Below are positions 1-6,218 of a DNA stretch of 12,393 nucleotides, one piece after another (position 1 is the stretch's first letter; each line of letters begins with the position of its first letter). The translations under genes were made by a program, and so were the position numbers. The notes under the pieces are model-generated. The model made no database searches. It was not told the origin of the DNA and was given only the letters and a program-made list of their open reading frames with translations. The stretch comes from Avisuccinivibrio sp964424565 (GTDB taxonomy: Bacteria > Pseudomonadota > Gammaproteobacteria > Enterobacterales > Succinivibrionaceae). The DNA is taken from positions 1 to 12,393 of the forward strand of contig CAYRIZ010000058.1 of NCBI GenBank assembly GCA_964424565.1, read 5' to 3'.

Positions 1-54
1 TGAAGCAACAAAATCTCAAGAAGATGTCAAGTAACATCTCGTGCAATCACCCTG
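1..54. repeat. Left terminal inverted repeat (probable IS end)
   Basis: These 54 bases are, base for base, the reverse complement of the last 54 bases of the window; identity stops at base 55 (G here, C in the partner). The edge next to unique DNA, read outward from the unique sequence, begins CAGGGTGATTGCACGAGATG or the same without the first C. An internal 6-bp inverted repeat, AGATGT/ACATCT with a 6-base loop, lies at 22-39. I infer that the window ends inside one copy of a dispersed element, most likely an insertion sequence whose outer part lies beyond the window. The family cannot be assigned from this fragment. Confidence 0.85.
2..34 (+). CDS. Possible C-terminal end of a transposase (partial)
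   Basis: Frame 2 reads EATKSQEDVK then TAA, ending about 20 bases before the edge of the repeat. A charged tail stopping just inside a mobile-element end is what the 3' end of a transposase gene in an IS looks like. The fragment is only ten codons, so the reading could be chance, and no family can be recognised. The same ten codons recur in mirror image at the right end of the window. Confidence 0.25.
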   Translation, partial: EATKSQEDVK

Positions 55-62
55 GCCATTTC

Positions 63-77
63 TGCAGTAAAACTGCA
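63..77. promoter_or_regulatory. Perfect 15-base inverted repeat upstream of menA
   Basis: TGCAGT-AAA-ACTGCA is a perfect 6+3+6 inverted repeat followed directly by five T (78-82). It covers the place where a -35 box would sit for the -10 at 85-90, so it could be an operator. The short T run also allows a weak terminator for something to the left. The sequence alone does not decide between these. Confidence 0.3.
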
Positions 78-81
78 TTTT

Positions 82-90
82 TGCTACAAT
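82..90 (+). promoter_or_regulatory. Candidate extended -10 promoter of menA
   Basis: TGCTACAAT has the extended -10 form TGN followed by TACAAT, 5 of 6 matches to TATAAT. No good -35 box lies 16-18 bases upstream, which extended -10 promoters can tolerate. Transcription would start near base 97 and leave a leader of about 60 bases before menA. The repeat edge is about 30 bases upstream of the -10. Confidence 0.35.
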
Positions 91-140
91 TGCAGCCTGT
101 TTGTAAGTAAGCCCTGATTTGGCATCGACTTCCATAAAGC

Positions 141-150
141 AAGGAGGTGA
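141..150 (+). promoter_or_regulatory. Very strong Shine-Dalgarno of menA
   Basis: AAGGAGGTGA is a ten-base match to the complement of the usual 16S rRNA 3' end. Its AGGAGG core ends eight bases before ATG 156. This decides the start of menA, because the in-frame GTG at 147 lies inside the ribosome binding site. Confidence 0.85.
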
Positions 151-155
151 AGTAT

Positions 156-1097
156 ATGCTGCATGACTGGATGGAGGAACTTCGGCCCAAAACCCTGTTG
201 CTGGCCGGAACCAACTGCGCGGTGGGCTGCGGTCTGGGTTTTTATTACGGCGCCTTTAATCTGTACAATCTGGCGGCAGCCTTTTTGATTGTGCTGACGG
301 CTGTGCTGCTGCAGATCCTGTCCAATCTGGCCAATGATTACGGTGATGCCTGCCGCGGCAGTGACCGCGCCGACAGGGTAGGCCCCATCAGAGGCATTAT
401 GACCGGTGCCGTGACCATGTGGCAGCTGCGCCGGGCCATGGCCGTGGTGATTGTGCTGGCCTGTATCTGCGGTCTGGGCGCGGTGGTAATGACCCTGGGC
501 GGAGATTTGCGGGCGCTGGCCTGGTTCCTGTTTGCCGGCGTGATCTGCATTGTGGCCGCCTTGTGCTATACCGTGGGCGCCGCCTACGGCTACAAGGGCC
601 TGGGTGATCTTTCCGTATTCATCTTCTTTGGGCTGCTGGCGGTGATCGGTCCGCAGATGATGATCAGCAATGCCTCAGGCGGCGGTCTGGAGATCTATCC
701 AGACAGTGTGATGATAGGCATCAGTCTGGGAGCCGGTTCAGTCATGGTGCTGCATGTCAACAATATGCGCGATGCCCCGCAGGATAAGATCTCAGGCAAG
801 CGCACTGTAGCCTCCCGCCTGGGACCGCGGTGGTCGGTGGTCTATCATATAGTGCTGTTTGCGGTTATGGTGCTGTTCTCACTTAGTGCCTGCTTCCGGT
901 CCCATAAATTCTGGGAATTTTCCATATTGGCGGTGGCTCTGATTCCGCTGCTGGCCTCGGTGATCCGGGTGGCCCGCCATGTACATGATCCCAAACTGCT
1001 GGCCCCGGAGCTCAAATTCACTGCTCTGGGCAATGCTATACACAATGTGGCCTGGCTGATAGTGCTGACCGTGGATTTCTGGGTTTATTACTTTTAG
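156..1097 (+). CDS. menA: 1,4-dihydroxy-2-naphthoate prenyltransferase MenA
   Basis: This inner-membrane UbiA-family enzyme attaches the polyprenyl tail to 1,4-dihydroxy-2-naphthoate, giving demethylmenaquinone, a quinone of anaerobic respiration. The 313-residue protein is close to E. coli MenA in length and is hydrophobic throughout, with about eight or nine membrane segments. The first prenyl-diphosphate/Mg motif is NLANDYGD at residues 57-64, followed by a GSDRADRVGP loop. The second is NNMRDAPQD at 202-210, followed by GKRTVASRLG. Between them YGYKGLGDLSVFIFFG (144-159) is the typical MenA connecting segment. The start at ATG 156 is set by the Shine-Dalgarno; an in-frame GTG nine bases earlier is rejected. 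It is monocistronic, convergent with the next gene, and starts close to the left repeat end. The family call is secure. The substrate (DHNA rather than another quinone precursor) rests on the second motif and the length. Confidence 0.93.
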   Translation: MLHDWMEELRPKTLLLAGTNCAVGCGLGFYYGAFNLYNLAAAFLIVLTAVLLQILSNLANDYGDACRGSDRADRVGPIRGIMTGAVTMWQLRRAMAVVIVLACICGLGAVVMTLGGDLRALAWFLFAGVICIVAALCYTVGAAYGYKGLGDLSVFIFFGLLAVIGPQMMISNASGGGLEIYPDSVMIGISLGAGSVMVLHVNNMRDAPQDKISGKRTVASRLGPRWSVVYHIVLFAVMVLFSLSACFRSHKFWEFSILAVALIPLLASVIRVARHVHDPKLLAPELKFTALGNAIHNVAWLIVLTVDFWVYYF

Positions 1098-1129
1098 CCC
1101 CTCCCGCCATCACCTATTCCCTGCACCTC

Positions 1130-1175
1130 AAAAAAAGAAGAAAAGAAAAGAAAACTGCGGCCACCCGGGCCGCAG
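1130..1175 (-). terminator. Rho-independent terminator of the MetE-like gene
   Basis: On the minus strand an 8-bp perfect stem (CTGCGGCC/GGCCGCAG, 1175-1168 with 1162-1155, five-base loop) is followed by a long T-rich run from 1154 to 1130. It lies 40 bases past the MetE-like stop codon. For menA on the plus strand the same hairpin has no T run behind it, so it serves the leftward gene; whether it also stops menA transcription is unclear. Confidence 0.85.
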
Positions 1176-1216
1176 CATATATTCAGGAAAGTTTGTTTAT
1201 CTTCTGCCGGCAGAGC

Positions 1217-2335
1217 TTACTGCCAGATCTCAGAGGCAATCTTTACCACCAAATCGATCTTGGCCCACTGCTCGGCCTCAGTCAGATTGTTGCCTTCCTC
1301 AGTGGAGGCAAAACCGCACTGCGTGGACAGGCACAGCTGCTCCAGCGGCACATAGCGGGAGGCTTCGGCCACCCGGGCTTTGATCTGCTCTGCATCTTCC
1401 AGCTCCGGGGTCTTGCTGGTCACCAGGCCGAGCACCACAGTCTGATCCTTGATATGGGCCAGCGGGGTGAAATCGCCTGCGCGCTCGGAGTCGTACTCCA
1501 GGAAGAAGCCGTCCAGCCGGCAGGTACCAAAGAGCTTGGCTGCCACCGGACCGTAACCGCCTGAGCTGAACCAGGTGGAGCGGAAATTACCGCGGCAGAT
1601 GTGCATGCATATGGTAAGGTCGGCCGGCTTGTGATCGCAGATGTAATTGATCATGGAAATGTAAAGATCAGCCAGGCGCTCCAGATCATGGCCGCGCTGC
1701 TGATAAATGCCGCGCTTTTCCTCTGAGCACAGTTCACCCCAGCTGGTATCGTCCAGCTGCAGATAACGGCAGCCGCGGTCATACAGAGCCTGTATGCACT
1801 TGACATAAGCCCGGGCTATATCGGCGCACAGCTCTTCATCGCGGCCGGCATAGCGCTCTATGGGCTCATAATGTTCGGGACGCACGCAGCAGATCAGATG
1901 CAGCATGGCCGGGGAGGGAATGGTGAATTTCACCATGGTGTCGCCTGCCAGCTGCTGCAGCCGGGTGAAATGCTCCACAAAGGGATGGGTATCGGCAAAA
2001 TCTATGCGGTCTATGATGCGTATGGTCTCGGCTTTGGGATTGGCTCCCTTGAATTTGACGGACCAGGCTTCGGCCTTGATGTGCTCAATGCCCTGCAGGG
2101 CGGCCAGGAAGTCCAGATGCCAGAAGGCGCGGCGGAACTCGCCGTCGGTTACGGCCTTAAGCCCGTGGGCTTTCTGGGAAGCGATCAGTGAGGCTATTTC
2201 CTTATCTTCCACAGCGGTTAAATCTTCACGGCTCATCAGACCTTTGGCATAGAGGGCACGGGCTGAAACTATGGCTGCGGGGCGCAGAAAGGATCCCACA
2301 TGATCGGCGCGGAAAGGTGGCTTAATATGTGCCAT
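1217..2335 (-). CDS. MetE-like zinc methyltransferase (YxjG/YxjH type)
   Basis: The 372-residue protein matches the C-terminal catalytic half of cobalamin-independent methionine synthase and lacks the N-terminal MetE half. It opens with FRADHVGSFLRP (residues 8-19), the usual start of these core proteins. The four MetE zinc ligands (His641, Cys643, Glu665, Cys726 in E. coli) appear to be H245 and C247 in CMHICRGN, E280 in GFFLEYDSE, and C340 in LSTQCGFAST. The expected reaction is methyl transfer to the thiol of homocysteine, giving methionine. Core-only proteins often do not use methyl-tetrahydropteroyltriglutamate, and the donor may be another methylated compound. ATG 2335 follows AAGGA at 12 bases, a slightly long spacing. 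The gene is single, divergent from purE, with its own terminator. Family is secure; exact substrate is not. Confidence 0.88.
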   Translation of the reverse strand: MAHIKPPFRADHVGSFLRPAAIVSARALYAKGLMSREDLTAVEDKEIASLIASQKAHGLKAVTDGEFRRAFWHLDFLAALQGIEHIKAEAWSVKFKGANPKAETIRIIDRIDFADTHPFVEHFTRLQQLAGDTMVKFTIPSPAMLHLICCVRPEHYEPIERYAGRDEELCADIARAYVKCIQALYDRGCRYLQLDDTSWGELCSEEKRGIYQQRGHDLERLADLYISMINYICDHKPADLTICMHICRGNFRSTWFSSGGYGPVAAKLFGTCRLDGFFLEYDSERAGDFTPLAHIKDQTVVLGLVTSKTPELEDAEQIKARVAEASRYVPLEQLCLSTQCGFASTEEGNNLTEAEQWAKIDLVVKIASEIWQ

Positions 2336-2370
2336 GGTGCAATTAATTCCTTAAAACAAAAAGATTACGC

Positions 2371-2386
2371 GGCCCGGATCGGGCCC
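2371..2386 (-). promoter_or_regulatory. Leader hairpin of the MetE-like gene
   Basis: GGCCCG-GAT-CGGGCC is a 6-bp GC-only stem with a 3-base loop (2371-2385). On the minus strand it lies about 36 bases ahead of the MetE-like start and is followed, after eight bases, by TTTTTGTTTT. It resembles an imperfect intrinsic terminator inside the leader, as in an attenuator. The gap between stem and T run is longer than usual, and I see no alternative pairing partner or known SAM riboswitch core. Confidence 0.3.
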
Positions 2387-2412
2387 TGTGAAAAAAGTCT
2401 GAGGGGAAATCA

Positions 2413-2441
2413 ATTGTGCCTGAATAAATCAGCCGGTGCAA
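2413..2441 (-). promoter_or_regulatory. Candidate promoter of the MetE-like gene
   Basis: On the minus strand TTGCAC (2441-2436) and CACAAT (2418-2413) are separated by exactly 17 bases. Matches to consensus are modest, 3 of 6 and 4 of 6. Transcription would start near 2405, leaving a leader of about 70 bases that contains the hairpin at 2371-2386. The rest of the 218-base divergent region (2336-2553) holds a GC-rich stretch around 2470-2510 and no recognisable PurR or MetJ operator. Confidence 0.25.
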
Positions 2442-2553
2442 AAGTTTTACCGTAGTGCTCTGCTTTGGTGCAACCTGGGCTGCCGGAGCCTGCTGCCCGG
2501 GCGGGGGCCGGTAATGTTAAAATAGTCTGAAATTTTTACCGTCAGGAGGATTT

Positions 2554-3060
2554 ATGCAGCATTTTGTCACCATTATGATGGGCTCCGATTCCGATCTGCC
2601 CTTGATTGAAAACACCATCAATGTCTTAAAAGGCTTCAATATTAAAGTGCAGGTGCGCATAGCCTCTGCCCACCGTACCCCTGATGAGGCCGCCGCCATA
2701 GTGACCGAGGCCGAGCAGAACGGCTGCCAGGTCTTCATCTGTGCCGCCGGTCTGGCCGCTCATTTGGCCGGCGCCGTTGCCGCCCGCACCACCCGCCCGG
2801 TCATAGGCATTCCCTGTGACGGTGGCCCGCTCAACGGAGTGGATGCCCTGTATTCCACCGTGATGATGCCCGGCGGCATTCCGGTGGCCACAGTGGCCGT
2901 GGGCAAGGCCGGTGCCAAAAATGCCGGTTATCTGGCAGCTCAGATCATGGCCCTGACCGATCCCGAGCTCGATGCCGCCGTCAAGGCCGACCGCCGCCAG
3001 GCCGCCGCTGCGGTAGTAGCCAAGGATCAGGCGCTGCAGGACAAGCTCAATGCTCAGTGA
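2554..3060 (+). CDS. purE: PurE, N5-carboxyaminoimidazole ribonucleotide mutase
   Basis: PurE carries out the carboxylation/rearrangement step giving 4-carboxyaminoimidazole ribonucleotide in purine synthesis. The 168-residue protein has the class I signatures: MGSDSDLP (9-16), SAHRTPD (38-44) with the catalytic His40, and AGLAAHLAG (65-73). Downstream, NGVDALYSTVMMPGGIP (94-110) and VGKAGAKNAGYLAAQI (116-131) complete the substrate site. The loop usually reads AHLPG; here Pro is replaced by Ala. No purK, the ATP-dependent partner of class I PurE, is adjacent; it may lie elsewhere. AGGAGG ends four bases before ATG 2554. It heads an operon with tsaC, whose start lies inside purE by 11 bases. 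The C-terminus is a long Ala/Lys/Gln-rich helix. Confidence 0.95.
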   Translation: MQHFVTIMMGSDSDLPLIENTINVLKGFNIKVQVRIASAHRTPDEAAAIVTEAEQNGCQVFICAAGLAAHLAGAVAARTTRPVIGIPCDGGPLNGVDALYSTVMMPGGIPVATVAVGKAGAKNAGYLAAQIMALTDPELDAAVKADRRQAAAAVVAKDQALQDKLNAQ

Positions 3061-3634
3061 AGCTCAAGAGCCGATGATCTCCCATGCCGCAGCTGTAATC
3101 AGGGACGGCGGGGTGATCATTGCTCCTACTGAAGGCGTTTATGGTTTTTCCTGCGCCTTTGACCATGAGGATGCCCTAAGGCGCATTCTGCAGATTAAGG
3201 AACGCGCAGCCGACAAAGGTCTCATCACCATATGTGCTGATGTGTCCGCGGCGCTGGCCCTGACCGATACGGCAGCCATACCAGATGAGTCCTTAAGCCT
3301 GATGCGCCGGCTGTGGCCGGGGCCGCATACCTTTGTGCTGCCCTGCCGGCAGGGAGTGGGCGGGCTGCTTACCGGCTTTCGGTCCACCATAGCCGTGCGG
3401 GTCACGGCCTTTGAGCTGCTGCGTGAGCTCTGCCGCCGGGCCGGCTGCCCTCTGGTCTCCACTTCAGTCAATTTAAGCGGACGCACTCCCCTGCGGGATC
3501 TGACCGCGGTGGAAGAGCAGTTTTCCGCTTTAGTCGACTATATCATCAAGGCCCCGTGTCAGGGCCTGCCCGGCCCTTCATCCATACATGACGGACTGAC
3601 GGGCCGGCTGCTGCGCCAAGGAGGTGCTCTGTGA
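3050..3634 (+). CDS. tsaC: Threonylcarbamoyl-AMP synthase TsaC (YrdC/RimN)
   Basis: TsaC makes threonylcarbamoyl-AMP from threonine, bicarbonate and ATP, the first step of the t6A37 modification of ANN-decoding tRNAs. The protein has 194 residues against 190 in E. coli. It keeps PTEGVYGFSC from residue 26, KER at 50-52 followed by DKGL, WPGPHTFVLP (89-98) and the nucleotide-binding STSVNLSG (137-144). The usual Pro after KxR is Ala here. The start ATG 3050 overlaps the end of purE by 11 bases and has AGGA eight bases upstream; it puts PTE at the same residue number as in E. coli, so I prefer it to ATG 3074. The stop overlaps the aroE start by four bases (GTGA). Translational coupling on both sides is likely. 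It is short TsaC, without the Sua5 C-terminal domain. Confidence 0.93.
   Translation: MLSEAQEPMISHAAAVIRDGGVIIAPTEGVYGFSCAFDHEDALRRILQIKERAADKGLITICADVSAALALTDTAAIPDESLSLMRRLWPGPHTFVLPCRQGVGGLLTGFRSTIAVRVTAFELLRELCRRAGCPLVSTSVNLSGRTPLRDLTAVEEQFSALVDYIIKAPCQGLPGPSSIHDGLTGRLLRQGGAL
3618..3626 (+). promoter_or_regulatory. Shine-Dalgarno that sets the GTG start of aroE
   Basis: AAGGAGGTG inside the tsaC reading frame ends its AGGAGG core six bases before GTG 3631. This fixes the non-ATG start of aroE; the next in-frame ATG (codon 6) lies too far downstream and would cut into the conserved N-terminal strand. Confidence 0.8.
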
Positions 3635-4455
3635 ACTATGCCGTAATGGGCAATCCCATCAATCACTCACTCTCGCCGGTGCTGCATGCCTATTTTGCGG
3701 CACAGTGCGGTATAGATATGGACTACGGCCGCCTGCTGGTGGAAGGACCTTTTGCTGACTGTGCCGATCGCTTTTTTGCCGCCGGCGGCAGAGGCGCCAA
3801 TATCACCCTGCCCTGCAAACTGGAGGCTTTTGCCTATGCCGATCAGCTGTCGGACAATGCCAGGCAGGCCGGAGCGGTCAATACCCTGAAAAAGGAAGAA
3901 GACGGCTCCATTACCGGCTTTAATACAGACGGCCCGGGCTTTATCAGGCATTTGCAGTATTTGAATTATCCCCTGCAGGGAGCCTCAGTGCTGATCATCG
4001 GAGCCGGCGGTGCCGCCAAGGGCATCTTAAGGCCGCTGCTCTCCGAGCAGCCACAGCGGGTGGTAATAGTCAACCGCACCGCGCAGCGGGCGCTGGAGCT
4101 GGCCGCCCGCGATGCCGACAGCAGGGTCAGCGGCTGCAGCTTTGCCGATCTGCGGGCCCATCCGCAGTACTTCGATCTCATCATCAATGCCTCTTCTTCC
4201 AGTATCAACGGGGTGCTGCCTGAGGTAAGCGACAACTGTCTGGCGCAGGCGGCGGCAGTTTACGATTTGATGTACAGCCCGGCCGGCAATACCATATTCA
4301 CCGATCACTGCTCTGCCCTGGGGGTGAGCCGCTGCTCGGACGGCTTTGGCATGCTGGTGGGCCAGGCTGTGCTGAGCTTTAAGATTTGGACAGGCATAGA
4401 GCCTGATTTTGCGCAGTCCCTGCAGGATCTGCGCCGGCAGCTGGCCGCGCGCTGA
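3631..4455 (+). CDS. aroE: Shikimate dehydrogenase AroE
   Basis: AroE reduces 3-dehydroshikimate to shikimate with NADPH, step four of the chorismate pathway to aromatic amino acids, folates and menaquinone. The protein has 274 residues, close to the 272 of E. coli. Its N-terminal substrate domain begins YAVMGNPINHSLSP (3-16). The catalytic pair is K63 in ITLPCKLEAF and D100 in GFNTDGPG. The Rossmann domain has GAGGAAKG (124-131) and the NADP-specific NRT (148-150), then DLIINASSSS near 185 and DGFGMLVGQA towards the end. The start is GTG, overlapping the tsaC stop by four bases. The last base of its stop codon is directly followed by the ATG of rsmJ, so all four genes of this operon touch or overlap. 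No frameshift or missing key residue is visible. Confidence 0.96.
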   Translation: MNYAVMGNPINHSLSPVLHAYFAAQCGIDMDYGRLLVEGPFADCADRFFAAGGRGANITLPCKLEAFAYADQLSDNARQAGAVNTLKKEEDGSITGFNTDGPGFIRHLQYLNYPLQGASVLIIGAGGAAKGILRPLLSEQPQRVVIVNRTAQRALELAARDADSRVSGCSFADLRAHPQYFDLIINASSSSINGVLPEVSDNCLAQAAAVYDLMYSPAGNTIFTDHCSALGVSRCSDGFGMLVGQAVLSFKIWTGIEPDFAQSLQDLRRQLAAR

Positions 4456-5259
4456 ATGGGCGCCGTCATCCTCAGGCGGGATGCCGTACCGCCTCTGCTG
4501 CAGCAGCAGGCGGCGGCAGTGTTCCCGCAACTGGCCGTACGCGATGAGCTGTCAGCCGCCGATTTGGCCGCAGGTTACCCGGATTTGGCCTGCTTTGCGG
4601 CAGCGGATGCCGTGCTGGAGCTGGGGGACCAAGCCCGCCTGCTTACTGCCGCCGTGGGCGGACGGGAGCAGGAATTTGCCCTGGATTTGACCGAGCCGCA
4701 GCTGCGCCGGCGCATTGAGCATCCGGGATCTGAGGCCTTGTGCCGGGCCTGCCTGCATAAGGTGCCGGCCGGCAGCCTGATCTTTGATGCCACGGCCGGC
4801 CTGGGGCGCGATGCCCTGCTGCTGGCCTCCCGCGGCATGCAGGTACAGGCCTTTGAGCGCCACCAGGTGGTTTATCTGCTGCTGGCCGATGCCCTGCGCC
4901 GGGCGGCTGAGGCGGGAATTTACAGCTTTGCCCTGCCGGTGCTGCATTATGGCATGGCAGCACAGGCCGCAGCTGCCGCCCCGCAGCTGCAGCCTGAGGT
5001 GATTTACTTCGATCCCATGTTCCCGCCGCGGCGCAAGAGCGCGCAGGTCAAAAAGAACATGCAGATCTTCCATCAGGTGGTGGGGGCGGATGCCGACAGC
5101 GTGGACTGCGCGCGGCAGCTGCTGAGCTGCTGCCGGCGGCGGCTGGTGATCAAGAGGCCGGCCGGGGCGGAGCCTCTCAATGCCCCCGGGCTTAAGGCGG
5201 CCTTTGCGGTGGACGGCGGAGGCTGCCGCTTTGACTGCTATCTGCCGCAGAGCTGCTGA
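4456..5259 (+). CDS. rsmJ: 16S rRNA (guanine1516-N2)-methyltransferase RsmJ
   Basis: RsmJ (YhiQ) puts a methyl group on N2 of G1516 in helix 45 of 16S rRNA, using SAM. The SAM-binding motif is FDATAGLGRDALLLAS (110-125). The catalytic-type motif is YFDPMFP (184-190), followed by RRKSAQVKKNMQIFHQVVG (192-210), a strong family signature. The acidic FER at 133-135 ends the second strand, and VIKRP (231-235) and GCRFDCYLP (256-264) close the fold. At 267 residues it is slightly longer than the E. coli protein (250). The first 85 residues are poorly conserved and rich in Ala, Leu and Gln. ATG 4456 directly follows the aroE stop with no clear Shine-Dalgarno, suggesting translational coupling. In E. 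coli rsmJ sits beside prlC, so the aroE linkage is local. Only 15 bases separate it from the convergent gene. Confidence 0.92.
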   Translation: MGAVILRRDAVPPLLQQQAAAVFPQLAVRDELSAADLAAGYPDLACFAAADAVLELGDQARLLTAAVGGREQEFALDLTEPQLRRRIEHPGSEALCRACLHKVPAGSLIFDATAGLGRDALLLASRGMQVQAFERHQVVYLLLADALRRAAEAGIYSFALPVLHYGMAAQAAAAAPQLQPEVIYFDPMFPPRRKSAQVKKNMQIFHQVVGADADSVDCARQLLSCCRRRLVIKRPAGAEPLNAPGLKAAFAVDGGGCRFDCYLPQSC

Positions 5260-5274
5260 AGAGTGGACTGCCTG

Positions 5275-6195
5275 CTAATTCAGATAATCGAACAGATCAT
5301 CGTCCAGATCGTCAAACTCATGCGGATCTGCCGCCGGTACGGCGGGGAGGGCCTCCTCTGCCGGTGCGGCAGATGCTCCGCCTGCATCCTGCCACTGCTG
5401 TGCTTCTGCGGCATACCAATTTCCTGCCGACGGCGGCAGCGGAGTAAAGCCGGCCTGCTGCAGGCACTGCCGCAGCTGCTCATCACTGCCCAAAGCGGAC
5501 GTAAAGGCCTGCGCCCGGGCCTGCTCTGCTGTATTGAGAATGACGGCATAGTAGCAGATCTCAGGGTACAGCGCAGAGGGTACCTCCATATAGGAGCCTG
5601 GCTCCTGCAGGGCCAGCGGCAGGGTGATAAAGCCGGCCTGAACATTGCCTGAGCTGATCATGGCATAGGCCTGATATTCATGATCGGCAGGATAGATTTT
5701 GTTGTTGAGGCGGCGGCGGGGAAAAGCTTTGGCCTCGGTTACCTGCGTGGCGGCAAAGCCTGCCGGGGTCAGCTCTGCCCGGGGCAGGGCCAGGGAATTA
5801 AGCTGTTCCACTGCCTTGTAGAAAGCAGCCGGGGACGCGGTGTGGTTTTGGAGCAGCTTGGGATCGGCTGAATACAGCGTCAGCGGCACCCTGGCAAAAG
5901 GGCGCAGGGAGGCGGCATCGGCCCGCCGAGCCCGGATCAGCAGGATGGGCAGGCGCTCATCTCCGGACAGCAGGACATCACAGCCCCGGCCCTCATTGAT
6001 CAGGCGGGCATAAAGCCCGGCGGCGCTGTCAAAGTGCAAAGCGAGATCCTGCGGCTTTGTCGCCGCAGTCCAGGCAGTCAGGGCCGGATACAGCGGCGGC
6101 ACGGCACAAACCTGCAGGGGATCTGCGGCCGCCGGCTGCAGCAGGGCCGCGCCGCAGCATAAGGCGGCAAGGGCAGGGGCAAAGCGGTAAAGCAT
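5275..6195 (-). CDS. Orphan ModA-like periplasmic binding protein with acidic tail
   Basis: The 306-residue protein starts with a signal peptide (MLYRFAPALAALCCGAALL) probably cleaved after Ala24 (PAAA/D); there is no lipobox. Residues 25-255 resemble ModA-type molybdate/oxyanion binding proteins: CDVLLSGDERLP (72-83), LALPRAELTPAGFAA (135-149) and AMISSGNVQAGFI (178-190) match conserved ModA segments. Ligand contacts look altered: the first loop reads AVPPL rather than ASLT, and the Tyr of the late YGSD-type motif is missing. After 255 comes an Ala/Pro/Glu-rich linker, then an acidic-aromatic end with FDDLDDDLFDYLN (294-306). No modB or modC permease/ATPase gene is near. ATG 6195 is preferred over an in-frame ATG at 6252 because AAGGA stands seven bases ahead and the signal peptide begins there. 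It follows the transporter stop by 23 bases and is probably cotranscribed. Ligand unknown. Confidence 0.75.
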   Translation of the reverse strand: MLYRFAPALAALCCGAALLQPAAADPLQVCAVPPLYPALTAWTAATKPQDLALHFDSAAGLYARLINEGRGCDVLLSGDERLPILLIRARRADAASLRPFARVPLTLYSADPKLLQNHTASPAAFYKAVEQLNSLALPRAELTPAGFAATQVTEAKAFPRRRLNNKIYPADHEYQAYAMISSGNVQAGFITLPLALQEPGSYMEVPSALYPEICYYAVILNTAEQARAQAFTSALGSDEQLRQCLQQAGFTPLPPSAGNWYAAEAQQWQDAGGASAAPAEEALPAVPAADPHEFDDLDDDLFDYLN

Positions 6196-6218
6196 GGGGC
6201 AGTCCTTATAGATAGGGG

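Noticed and set aside
147..155. GTG at 147 as the start of menA
   Set aside because: It overlaps the AAGGAGGTGA ribosome site; ATG 156 is at ideal spacing and fits the family length.
1130..1154. A/G-rich tract as a low-complexity repeat or coding remnant
   Set aside because: It is explained as the T-rich tail of the minus-strand terminator.
4552..5073. 173-codon open frame on the minus strand opposite rsmJ
   Set aside because: GC-rich genes leave long antisense frames; rsmJ has clear family motifs and this frame has none.
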